A stretch of DNA of 64,000 bases from Pseudidiomarina sp. (lineage in GTDB: Bacteria; Pseudomonadota; Gammaproteobacteria; Enterobacterales; Alteromonadaceae), in the NCBI GenBank assembly GCA_023260975.1, contig JALQTK010000004.1, forward strand, positions 35,981 through 99,980, read 5' to 3'. Both the position numbers and the translations under genes were made by a program. Shown here one piece after another: positions 20,281-28,957 of this stretch. The notes under the pieces are model-generated. The model was not told the origin of the DNA, did not search any database, and was given only the letters and a program-made list of their open reading frames with translations. Position 1 is the first letter of the stretch. Each line of letters begins with the position of its first letter.

Positions 20281-20311
20281 AAAAATGGCTCGTATACTGA
20301 TATACGAGCCA
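20281..20311 (-). terminator. Intrinsic terminator between tig and clpP
   Basis: Plus strand AAAAA-TGGCTCGTATA-CTGA-TATACGAGCCA; on the minus strand an 11-bp perfect stem followed by TTTTT. Confidence 0.8.
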
Positions 20312-20365
20312 TTAAACCAAGTTGCGCTCGATGCCGTCAACGTTCTATTGACGGATCGTCACAGC

Positions 20366-21667
20366 TTATTTCTGTTTTGGATTCATCAGCTCATCAAAGC
20401 TGGCTTTTTTAGCCTTCACTTTGGCTTGTGCAACGATGAAATCAATGGCTTGCTGTTCGAGTGCCACATTACGAACTTGCTGTAACAGCTCGTTGTTGCT
20501 CTTGTAATAGGCAATCACTTCAGCTGGGTCTTCATAGGCTGAGGCGTTGGTTGCAATAATTTCATCTACCTTAGCATCATCCACTTGCATGGCGTTGCTA
20601 CGAATTACTTCACCAAGCAGTAAGCCAACTTTCACCCGCTCTTTCGCCTGCTCTTCAAATAAATTCGCCGGTAACTGCGGCATTTGCGCATTGTTCTGCC
20701 CAAAGCGTTGCATTGCTTGATTACGCAGATTGTCGACTTCTTGATCAATCATTGCTTTTGGCAAGTCCACTTCGTTGCTTTCAACCAGTGCTTTCAACAC
20801 CTGCTCTTTGACTTTGCCAGTCACGGTATTTTTCAGCTCGCGTTCCATATTTTTGCGTACTTCGGCACGCAACGCCTCAACGCCACCGTCGGTAATACCA
20901 AATAACGCCACGAAATCATCATTCAGTTCAGGTAACTCACGCTCTTCAACTTTCTTCGCGGTGATGACAAACTGCGCCACTTTACCTTTCAGATCGTCGG
21001 CGTGGTAATCGGCTGGGAAAGTCACTTCAATAGTCTTTTCTTCACCGCTTTTCATACCAATCACTTGGTCTTCAAAACCTGGGATCATGCGACCTTGGCC
21101 CAATTCAAGGGCAAAATCAGCGGCTTTACCACCAGCAAACTCAACCCCGTCAATAGAACCGACGAAATCAATGGTAATACGCTCAGATTTTTTCGCTTTG
21201 CGTTTAACTTCTTTCCAGCCGCCATGTTGCTTACGCAAGGTTTCCAGCATGGTATCCACGTCAGCATCAGTAACCGTTACGTCTGGTTTTTCAATTTTTA
21301 ATTTGTCCAGTGCCTGAACCGTCACCTCTGGGTACACCTCGAAGGTTGCAGCAAACTGCAAATCTTTACCTTCTTCATTGACCATTGGGGTAATAGTCGG
21401 CATGCCGACTGGGTTCAGTTGCTGCTGCATCACCGCTTCAAAATATTTACTTTGCATCACATTCGATGCAGCGCGGGCGCGGGCCTCTTTGCCGAACAAC
21501 TTCTGCAACACGTTAGGTGGTACCTTGCCTTTACGGAAGCCGTTAATACGGCGATTACGGTACTCATCTTTTAGCAAACGTTTTACTTCGTTATCAACGG
21601 TTGCCGCCGGCACAGTTATGGTGGCGCGGCGCTCTAATCCTTGGGTTGTCTCTACAGAAACCTGCAT
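20366..21667 (-). CDS. tig: Trigger factor
   Basis: [21 protein letters not shown], ribosome-binding [24 protein letters not shown] domain; upstream of clpPX. Confidence 0.97.
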   Translation of the reverse strand: MQVSVETTQGLERRATITVPAATVDNEVKRLLKDEYRNRRINGFRKGKVPPNVLQKLFGKEARARAASNVMQSKYFEAVMQQQLNPVGMPTITPMVNEEGKDLQFAATFEVYPEVTVQALDKLKIEKPDVTVTDADVDTMLETLRKQHGGWKEVKRKAKKSERITIDFVGSIDGVEFAGGKAADFALELGQGRMIPGFEDQVIGMKSGEEKTIEVTFPADYHADDLKGKVAQFVITAKKVEERELPELNDDFVALFGITDGGVEALRAEVRKNMERELKNTVTGKVKEQVLKALVESNEVDLPKAMIDQEVDNLRNQAMQRFGQNNAQMPQLPANLFEEQAKERVKVGLLLGEVIRSNAMQVDDAKVDEIIATNASAYEDPAEVIAYYKSNNELLQQVRNVALEQQAIDFIVAQAKVKAKKASFDELMNPKQK

Positions 21668-21820
21668 TGCTTTCCTACCTCGGCTTCACTATTGGCCTTG
21701 AGCCCACTACAGTCGGGACCCCTCAAAATGACGCAGCATTATAGCGACTGCAGTCCAGTGAGTCGAGAGCCGCGTGGCACTTTTTGCGCTGTTGCTTAGC
21801 GCACTGCGACCATCGCTGCG

Positions 21821-22807
21821 TTACCAACCGATGCCATAGACCGCATCACGCACGGTGCCACCCATACTGACGGTGCCAGCAGCGGCATTATAAATCACCT
21901 TACAGTTAGCCACCCCGCGGGCACAGACCTGGCCACGAATACGGCTGCCGGTTGAACGCCCATCAAAGGTGCGTAATTTATCCAGTTGTTCAACTAAATC
22001 AATGACAAAGACATCGGTGCCAATGCTACTACTGGTCACCGTAATCACTTCCATAGCCTGCTCATCGCTGCTGCGATGGCGCGCCACTAAGGCATCAACT
22101 AAGCTCAGCGACAATTGTTCCGTTTGTTGTTCAAGGCGGTCATTGCCGACTAACAAAGCCAAGCGCTCGCTGCTTTGCCGATAGTTACTGCGTGCTAAAA
22201 AGGCGTACAACTGGGCGGCTTGTTGCCTATCTGCGCTAACCCCGAGGCCAGCCGCCTTGACTTGTGCAAGCAGGTACATAGCCGGCTTATACAACTGCTC
22301 AGCGGCGCGCTCTAAATCAGCCACAGCGGCGCTGTTATCAGCTGCCGTTTCAGAAAAATTGCGCACTGCTCGCTCAAATAGTGCCGGCGCATAGTCTTGC
22401 CGAACCGCACGGTCAAGTGCTTCATCAGCAGCAGCGAGGTCTTGTTCGAAGGCTAAACCTTGGCGTAACCAGCGCGAATAAATATGCCAGGCACGCTCAT
22501 CTTGGTTGCGCAAAGCCCGTTTCAAATGCTGACGTGCTAAATTGAGGTCAGCGGGCACACCATCACCGGTTGCATAGGCCATAGCAACGATCACTTGCGC
22601 ATCGGGGCTGCCATTGATAGAAAACCGGACTAATTTTTTCATCGCCTCGGAACAGGCGTCACTCGCGCATTCATCACTGCTGGCACTGTCAGCATCAGCT
22701 TGTTCACTGACCGTGGCGCCTGGGCTTGGCACGGCTAACGCACTGCCGCTCAATAAGCTCGCTAAAATAGCCAGAATAATTAACCCAGTGTAGCCGTGGT
22801 TGCGCAT
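21821..22807 (-). CDS. Exported SEL1/TPR-like repeat protein of unknown function
   Basis: N-terminal signal/TM GYTGLIILAILASLLSGSALAVPSP; SEL1-like AMAYATGDGVPADLNLARQHLKRAL and LLAQVKAAGLGVSADRQQAAQLYAFLA; C-terminal region not recognised. Confidence 0.75.
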   Translation of the reverse strand: MRNHGYTGLIILAILASLLSGSALAVPSPGATVSEQADADSASSDECASDACSEAMKKLVRFSINGSPDAQVIVAMAYATGDGVPADLNLARQHLKRALRNQDERAWHIYSRWLRQGLAFEQDLAAADEALDRAVRQDYAPALFERAVRNFSETAADNSAAVADLERAAEQLYKPAMYLLAQVKAAGLGVSADRQQAAQLYAFLARSNYRQSSERLALLVGNDRLEQQTEQLSLSLVDALVARHRSSDEQAMEVITVTSSSIGTDVFVIDLVEQLDKLRTFDGRSTGSRIRGQVCARGVANCKVIYNAAAGTVSMGGTVRDAVYGIGW

Positions 22808-22911
22808 CGTCAGTACCTTCTACAAGTCACAAAATATGCAGCAAGTATGGTAAGCATAACGGCAAAGGTCAAACCGAAGATGTAATGATTGGTAACAGCT
22901 TAATCACAGAA

Positions 22912-22988
22912 TGGTCGGCGAGACTGGATTCGAACCAGCGACCCCTTGTACCCAAAACAAGTGCGCTACCAAGCTGCGCTACTCGCCG
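22912..22988 (-). tRNA. tRNA-Pro(TGG)
   Basis: Minus strand CGGCGAGTAGCGCAGCTTGGTAGCGCACTTGTTTTGGGTACAAGGGGTCGCTGGTTCGAATCCAGTCTCGCCGACCA; anticodon TGG, encoded CCA. Confidence 0.97.
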
Positions 22989-23197
22989 ACATCTTCGAAA
23001 AACCCGTGCAGGACGCGGCCTGACAACGGGGGCGAATATTACCTGTTGGTATGCAGAGCGTCAAATACTTTTTTGTCATAGCCCGCCGACTGCTGGTTTT
23101 TAAATCAATCTGTTGGCAATAGCTCGGCATGCCACTACAAACCAGCGCAGAATCATGGCAAAATAGCGGCCATTCGAAACTTAGCTACGCGGTATTT

Positions 23198-24061
23198 ATG
23201 ACAGCTCAACTGATTGACGGAAAAGGTGTTGCTCAACAGGTTCGCGACCAAGTAAAACAGCGAGTTGATGAGCGCTTAGCGGCCGGTTTACGAGCACCGA
23301 GTTTAGCCGTCATATTAGTCGGCAACGATGCCGCTTCGGAAGTTTATGTCGGCAGCAAGCGTCGTGGCTGTGAAGAAGTTGGTATTCGCTCGCTTGCCTA
23401 CGACCTGCCAGCCAACACCCCGCAAGCCGAGCTCGAGGCGCTGATCGACCAGCTCAATGGCGATGCTGAAGTGGACGGTATTTTGCTGCAACTACCACTA
23501 CCAGAAACACTCAATGCCCAAGCCATGCTTGAGCGCATCAACCCGTACAAAGACGTCGATGGCTTTCACCCGTTCAATATGGGTCGCTTAGCGCAACGCA
23601 ATCCAGCCCTGCGACCGTGCACCCCGCGCGGGGTGATGACCTTGTTTGACGCAATAAAATTACCCTTGCACGGCCTTAATGCGGTGGTTGTCGGCGCCTC
23701 GAACATTGTCGGTCGGCCGATGGCGCTGGAATTACTGTTAGGCGGCGCAACGACCACCGTTTGCCATCGCTTTACCCATGATTTACAAGCCCACGTTGAA
23801 CGCGCTGATATCGTGGTGGTGGCGGTCGGTAAGCCAAATTTTATTCCCGGTGCTTGGATCAAGCCAGGCGCTACCGTCATCGATGTCGGTATTAACCGCC
23901 TCGCCGATGGTCGTCTGGTTGGCGATGTTGAATTCGCTGCAGCACGTCAGCGCGCGGCCTTCATTACCCCAGTGCCGGGCGGCGTTGGGCCAATGACTGT
24001 GGCAACGCTACTACAGAACACCCTGCAAGCATGTGATAGCTGGCATGCACCGCAGCCCTAA
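23198..24061 (+). CDS. folD: Bifunctional methylenetetrahydrofolate dehydrogenase/cyclohydrolase FolD
   Basis: [76 protein letters not shown] 23198 ([18 protein letters not shown]). Confidence 0.97.
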   Translation: MTAQLIDGKGVAQQVRDQVKQRVDERLAAGLRAPSLAVILVGNDAASEVYVGSKRRGCEEVGIRSLAYDLPANTPQAELEALIDQLNGDAEVDGILLQLPLPETLNAQAMLERINPYKDVDGFHPFNMGRLAQRNPALRPCTPRGVMTLFDAIKLPLHGLNAVVVGASNIVGRPMALELLLGGATTTVCHRFTHDLQAHVERADIVVVAVGKPNFIPGAWIKPGATVIDVGINRLADGRLVGDVEFAAARQRAAFITPVPGGVGPMTVATLLQNTLQACDSWHAPQP

Positions 24062-24693
24062 TCAGCGCCAGTATAATCGCTTAATAGCGGCCCCTGTAAG
24101 CGATAACGTAGCCCCCACAACGGCGCTTGACTGAGTGCTTGGCGCTGTTGACAAAAGCCCTGCACGGGGTTGGCCCAGCGCTGACGCAAAGCCGCTAATG
24201 CCTCAGCCGCAAGGGGCACGCGTAACGGCATACACCACCAAATTTCTAACTCAATAGTGCGTGCCGCAACATAGGCTTTGGCATCGTTGCTGAGCTGATA
24301 GCGTAAGCCATTATGGTCCAGCGCAATCACGCCACCCTGCTGTTGTAGTTGGGCCTTGGTCGGTTGCAGCACCTCAATACGCGAGCCCCAACGTGACCAT
24401 AGTTGACTGCGCCCCAGCGCGACCAATAAGCGCGCATAGTCAGACTGGTCATTGTTGACGGTGTTGCTCAACTGCGGTTGCACGGCCGCCATACCTGCGG
24501 CCAGAGTTGTACGCATCGCCGTGCTATTAAGCCCCTGAATAGCGCCACTGCGCAGCGCATAATTACTGGCCGTGGATAAATTCAATTGCCACCAGCTGAT
24601 CCACACTAATTGCACCATTAACAGGCTGGCGAGTAACACTAACGGCAGCAGCAGCATGGTTTCAATCACCGCCTGACCGCGCTGGCCGGTCAT
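24058..24693 (-). CDS. TadE-like pseudopilin (last gene of the pilus operon)
   Basis: [35 protein letters not shown]: TadE-like N-terminus with G^QAVIE (Glu at +5). ATGA overlap with the upstream gene supports ATG 24693. Confidence 0.7.
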   Translation of the reverse strand: MTGQRGQAVIETMLLLPLVLLASLLMVQLVWISWWQLNLSTASNYALRSGAIQGLNSTAMRTTLAAGMAAVQPQLSNTVNNDQSDYARLLVALGRSQLWSRWGSRIEVLQPTKAQLQQQGGVIALDHNGLRYQLSNDAKAYVAARTIELEIWWCMPLRVPLAAEALAALRQRWANPVQGFCQQRQALSQAPLWGLRYRLQGPLLSDYTGAD

Positions 24694-25409
24694 TGGCAAC
24701 CGCCAGCCTGAACACACGCTTGCCATAATGTGGCGTAGTCATTAATACGTTGCAGTAAGCGCTGCAAATCGCCGGCTGGAGTGTGTACCCGAGCAACAAA
24801 CAATTGATCGGCATGGAGAGTATGCACACGGGCATCACTCACCAACAACTGGTGAGCGGTTAAATCAGTTATGCTGGCTTTTTCGGCGGTTAAGTTACCG
24901 ATCCCTACTAAGCCGTGATCACGCATATCGAGATTGCTGGCAAGCCGATTTAAATGCGGCTTATCGGGTCGTGCTACACGGTGTAAATAATCCTCATAAT
25001 TAACCTGCGCGAGCGGTTGCCATTGACTTATGCTGACCACTTGCGCCTGCTGGGTAGCACCCTGAAAGTGGCTGGCAAACCAGGCGGCCTGGGCTTGACT
25101 CGGGGCGGTTATTTGCCAACGTAACAGCGCGTCCTGCTGAGTTAATTGCCAGCCCTGCTGCCAGGGTAGACTGAGCTTCGCTGCTTGCTGCTCGGTTATC
25201 AGTTCGCTGACAGCCAGCGGTGGTCGCCCCTGTTGTAACCAAAACTGTTCAGCAGCCTGCAGCAGATACTCGGTATGTTGCAACCACTGCTGACGTTGTT
25301 CAAGGCGCTGCTGATGCTGCCACCACTGCCCACTCATCAGTAATAATGCAGCAAATAAGCTCACCACGGCGATAAACTCAAGCAACAAAAAACCGCGTGT
25401 AGATTGCAT
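24690..25409 (-). CDS. PilV-like type IVb minor pilin/tip protein
   Basis: Prepilin motif TRG^FLLLEFIAVVSLFAALLLM; C-terminal half LASNLDMRDHGLVGIGNLTAEKASITDLTAHQLLVSDARVHTLHADQLF resembles the shaft of R64-type PilV. Confidence 0.7.
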   Translation of the reverse strand: MQSTRGFLLLEFIAVVSLFAALLLMSGQWWQHQQRLEQRQQWLQHTEYLLQAAEQFWLQQGRPPLAVSELITEQQAAKLSLPWQQGWQLTQQDALLRWQITAPSQAQAAWFASHFQGATQQAQVVSISQWQPLAQVNYEDYLHRVARPDKPHLNRLASNLDMRDHGLVGIGNLTAEKASITDLTAHQLLVSDARVHTLHADQLFVARVHTPAGDLQRLLQRINDYATLWQACVQAGGCQ

Positions 25410-25619
25410 TTAGCTTGTTCCCGAACGCTGTAACAACTGCCGTTGCTGCGCCTGTAAGCGCAACAACTGCAGTTCGGCTTTGCCGCTAGCAAGCGCTGGA
25501 AAAGCACTCAGGCTAGCGCGTGGGCTTACCACGAAAGCATGCCACAGCGCACTCAAAGCGCTGATGAGTATAACCACCAGCAGCAACTCAAACACGGCAA
25601 AACCACGTCGATCAGCCAT
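25410..25619 (-). CDS. Small prepilin-like protein
   Basis: About 69 aa; MADRRG^FAVFELLLVVILISALSALWHAFVV has a prepilin cleavage motif with Glu at +5; lies directly between the pilin and PilV-like genes. Confidence 0.65.
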   Translation of the reverse strand: MADRRGFAVFELLLVVILISALSALWHAFVVSPRASLSAFPALASGKAELQLLRLQAQQRQLLQRSGTS

Positions 25620-25623
25620 TCGA

Positions 25624-26064
25624 CTAGCCCTGAAAGCTGAGCACCAGATTACCGTTACTAAAGTCCGTATCGAGTGCATAATCGGCAAAATCGCGCGCTA
25701 AACGTGCACCCTCACCGACTTGATCGATACCCGACATCACCACGATATACCGCGAGCTATCGGCACTATCGGCTTCGACACTAATATCACCACCCCATGG
25801 GTTCAGCCCACTACCGGTTCCCCAGGTTTCCGGTACCGCAGCAATACCAGACATTGAGGCGACACTAATGCCTGTGAAATCACCGTTCTTCGGTCGCCAC
25901 AACAAAATACCCGATTGAATAGTAATAATTTGACTTTTGGCCTCACTCACCCGTGAATTTCCCACCGCCCAATCACGCGCAGCCAAACTGCCGATCGTCG
26001 CAATAGCAATAATTGCTAACACCGTTAATACTTCGATAAAGGTAAAACCTCGTTGCTTCTGCAT
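25624..26064 (-). CDS. Type IVb-like major pilin (PilS-like)
   Basis: MQKQRG^FTFIEVLTVLAIIAIATIGSLAA; PilS/TcpA-like ETWGTGSGLNPWGGDISVEA; position after pilR. No cysteine. Confidence 0.78.
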   Translation of the reverse strand: MQKQRGFTFIEVLTVLAIIAIATIGSLAARDWAVGNSRVSEAKSQIITIQSGILLWRPKNGDFTGISVASMSGIAAVPETWGTGSGLNPWGGDISVEADSADSSRYIVVMSGIDQVGEGARLARDFADYALDTDFSNGNLVLSFQG

Positions 26065-26125
26065 TGGTAACACTCCTTGTCAATTAACTTCTCTACGTTT
26101 CGATTAACTTAGCGTTAACCCTTGG

Positions 26126-27148
26126 TTACATCATGGTCTGCTGAGTGACTGCCATGAGCATTGATCCCATACCGCCGAGAACTAATGTCATTAACAGAAA
26201 AATCAGCCCATAGCACATTATCTGTAGCGCTATTCGCAAGCGCAGCAGAGCATCAATCGCATCTGCTGTTGCATAGCTGGCAACGCGCAGTAAGGTGCCA
26301 TGTTCAGTTGCATTTCGGCTGCCATTACTGAGCCGAAATAACATTCGTGGTGACAGCAGAGCGCTGCCAAATACTCCGGCAAGTTGCCGCTCTCCCTGCG
26401 CTAAACGACGACGCATATGCAGCGTCACATAGCATAAGCTGCCGGCACCAAAGCGCTCGACGGCTTGCAGCGCCCGATCAAGATTCAACCGCGCTTGTAA
26501 CAGCACGGTGATGGTTTGTAATAACAACACCGCATCAAAATAACGCCGAATGCGAAATGCCCCAAGCTGAGCCAAACGGCGACACCAACCCCAGCGCCAA
26601 TCGATCAGCAGCGCCGGACCCCAGGCGACTATCAGCATCAGCAACACCAGCAGTAACATCAGCAGTAAACTCGGGCCAGCACTGATCACCAACAGCAACT
26701 CACTAAGCCACGGCCAATCGGCTGCTGGCAACCCAGTCGCCAGCTTAGGCATTACCTGGCGACCAATCACTAAACTGGCAATAGCACTAATCACCAGCAT
26801 AATCAGTGGGTAAATCAGCGGTCGCCAAAACTGTTGCTGGGCCTGCTGACGCTGCTGCTCAAACTGCTGGTGCTGCTGCAACAACCGCTCTAACACACCA
26901 CTATGCTCGCCAACGCTGACCAACATACACAAATCGCGGTCAAACCACTGCGGTAGCACCGTAGCAAAGCTCTGACCCTGATTCAAAGCCTGCACGATAC
27001 CCGCACTGAGCGCCAGTTCATCAGCAAGCCGATAATGCTGCGCATGCTGAGCCAATTCGCCACAGGCTTGCAGCGGACTCAAGCCATCCTGCAGCGCCAG
27101 CGCAAAATCCTCTAACAAGGCTAGTTGCCGTGAGCGCGCTAATCGCAT
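26126..27148 (-). CDS. pilR: Type IVb pilus inner-membrane platform protein PilR (GspF family)
   Basis: GspF-like FALALQDGLSPLQACGELA, FATVLPQWFDRDLCMLVSVGEHSGVLERLLQQ, three TM segments; overlaps the end of pilQ. Confidence 0.82.
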   Translation of the reverse strand: MRLARSRQLALLEDFALALQDGLSPLQACGELAQHAQHYRLADELALSAGIVQALNQGQSFATVLPQWFDRDLCMLVSVGEHSGVLERLLQQHQQFEQQRQQAQQQFWRPLIYPLIMLVISAIASLVIGRQVMPKLATGLPAADWPWLSELLLVISAGPSLLLMLLLVLLMLIVAWGPALLIDWRWGWCRRLAQLGAFRIRRYFDAVLLLQTITVLLQARLNLDRALQAVERFGAGSLCYVTLHMRRRLAQGERQLAGVFGSALLSPRMLFRLSNGSRNATEHGTLLRVASYATADAIDALLRLRIALQIMCYGLIFLLMTLVLGGMGSMLMAVTQQTMM

Positions 27149-28524
27149 AACTGTGCCTGCCGTTGCAACTGGCACTCGAGTGAGCGCCAACCGCCAGCAA
27201 TCAGCTGTTGCCGATAGTCGCCCAAGGTATCGCCGGCCAACGCTTGGCCTAGCGCCTGATCAACGCGCAGCACTTCCATTACCAGTCGCCGACCGCTACT
27301 GCCGCTGTGCTGACAATGCTCGCAACCGACGCCATCGCAGTGACTGCAGGTGCTCGCCACCAAACGTTGCGCAACGATTCCGCGCAGCACCCCAGGTTGT
27401 GCCAATGCGGTTGCCACCAAACCTAAATCGAGTAGGCGTTGCAGCACCCCGAAACAATCATGGGCATGAATCGTAGCAGTCACCAAGTGACCCGTCAGCG
27501 CAGCGCTATAAGCCGCATGTGCGGTTGCACTATCACGAATTTCACTAATCGAAATAACATCTGGATCTTCGCGCAACGCCACCTTGACCATATTGGCGAA
27601 ATTCAATTCCGGATGATCGGCTAGCACTGGCTTTTGCTCGATGTGCGGCTGAATGATTTCGATCGGGTCTTCTAAACTAATGACCTTGTAACTGCTTGGT
27701 AGCTCACGATTAAGTGCTGCTAAGGTGGTGGTCTTACCCTGGCCGGTTGGTCCGGCAATGATGATTAAGCCAGCTGGCTGCTGCAGCAACTGCTGCAGCT
27801 GTTGTCGCTGCTCTACGGCTATGCCTAGCTCAGATAAATCAGCGATCTGCGCCTGTTCACGCTGAATTCGCATGGTGACCGCAAAGCCATTGCGGGTGGG
27901 TGATTTTTGCACGCGCAAGCGGATACCTTGTGGTTGACCGTTAGTAAACACCTGCAGATTTATACTGGCACTGGATAGCCGTTGCTCATCAAACAGCTCA
28001 TGAAAATCATCGGAGCGGGTATTTAATGCGGCAGCGATTGCCGCCGCCAGCATCTCTCGACTGCGCACCGCTCGCCCAACCATACGGCCATGCACCCGAA
28101 AAGCCAGCGTCGCCTGGTGCTGATCGAAGGCCAAATGAATATCGGAAGCATCGCGTTGCAATGCCTGTTGCACCAAATCTTCCAGCGCTTGCTGGGCGCG
28201 CGTATGGTCGAGAATAAGCGGATTATACGGCGCATGACGTTGGCGCAGGGCATCGGCATCATGCAGGCGACTACGAATAGCACTGGCATCGGCCAATAAC
28301 CAACTGCGTAGCGGCTGCTGCCGCAGTAACTGTAATTGCAGCAAATTAACTAAGCCGAGACTATGCCATTGCCATGCGGCAGCGGAGCTAACTAACAGCC
28401 CGTCATGACTGACCAGCGCCGCGCTGTCCTGATCCATACCACGATCAGTAAACTGCAAGCAGCTATCTAACAGCGCCTCGGCAATGATTAAGTCTGCCAC
28501 GCTCTGATCGGTGACGGTTTGCAT
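27139..28524 (-). CDS. pilQ: Type IVb pilus assembly ATPase PilQ (GspE/PilB superfamily)
   Basis: Walker A GPTGQGKTTTLAALNREL, Asp box SLEDPIEI, Walker B DPDVISISEIRD, His box GHLVTATIHAHD, tetra-Cys CSHCDGVGCEHC. Confidence 0.88.
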   Translation of the reverse strand: MQTVTDQSVADLIIAEALLDSCLQFTDRGMDQDSAALVSHDGLLVSSAAAWQWHSLGLVNLLQLQLLRQQPLRSWLLADASAIRSRLHDADALRQRHAPYNPLILDHTRAQQALEDLVQQALQRDASDIHLAFDQHQATLAFRVHGRMVGRAVRSREMLAAAIAAALNTRSDDFHELFDEQRLSSASINLQVFTNGQPQGIRLRVQKSPTRNGFAVTMRIQREQAQIADLSELGIAVEQRQQLQQLLQQPAGLIIIAGPTGQGKTTTLAALNRELPSSYKVISLEDPIEIIQPHIEQKPVLADHPELNFANMVKVALREDPDVISISEIRDSATAHAAYSAALTGHLVTATIHAHDCFGVLQRLLDLGLVATALAQPGVLRGIVAQRLVASTCSHCDGVGCEHCQHSGSSGRRLVMEVLRVDQALGQALAGDTLGDYRQQLIAGGWRSLECQLQRQAQLCD

Positions 28525-28525
28525 T

Positions 28526-28957
28526 TCACCAGCCCCGCGGCAGCGCTAACAACCGCTGTTCATGACCACGTTGCAAGCGCACATGCTGACCATCAATGCT
28601 CGCCATTAGACCACTGGCATCCGACTCTCCCGGCACCAAGCGCAGCAGCTGCTGCTGATGTTTGAGCACCACCACCTGCTGGTCGCCTCCCACCACTGCC
28701 AGCAATTGATAGGCACTGAGGGCTGGACCCGCGCTGAAATTCGCTGTTGCGCTGCTACCGAGTTGCTGAATCTGCTGCTGTGCCGCCGCAGTGGCTAATT
28801 CATGCTGCATTTGTCGGGCCCGTGAGGCCGCCTGTAATTCCGCTAATTCTTGTGCCCGCAACGCCTTTATCCGCTCAAGGGCAGCGTCGTTAGGGTGCTG
28901 GTCTAGCACACTACTGCTAAACGCCAGCGCTAACATCCATGCTTGAATCATCGTCAT
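28526..28957 (-). CDS. pilP: PilP-like pilus biogenesis protein
   Basis: Small exported protein (ALAFSSSVLD), coiled N-terminus then YQLLAVVGGDQQVVVLKHQQQLLRLVPGE, between pilO2-like and pilQ genes; position and fold type fit PilP. Confidence 0.65.
   Translation of the reverse strand: MTMIQAWMLALAFSSSVLDQHPNDAALERIKALRAQELAELQAASRARQMQHELATAAAQQQIQQLGSSATANFSAGPALSAYQLLAVVGGDQQVVVLKHQQQLLRLVPGESDASGLMASIDGQHVRLQRGHEQRLLALPRGW

Noticed and set aside
20285-20485. 66-aa plus-strand ORF starting [10 protein letters not shown] and the [13 protein letters not shown]-terminal extension of ClpP
   Set aside because: Both come from the two arms of the tig-clpP terminator hairpin; ClpP most likely starts at 20261.
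24690-25409. Possible shufflon at the PilV-like gene
   Set aside because: No inverted partial pilV segments, no recombinase ORF and no sfx-like repeats nearby; downstream is the TadE-like gene directly.
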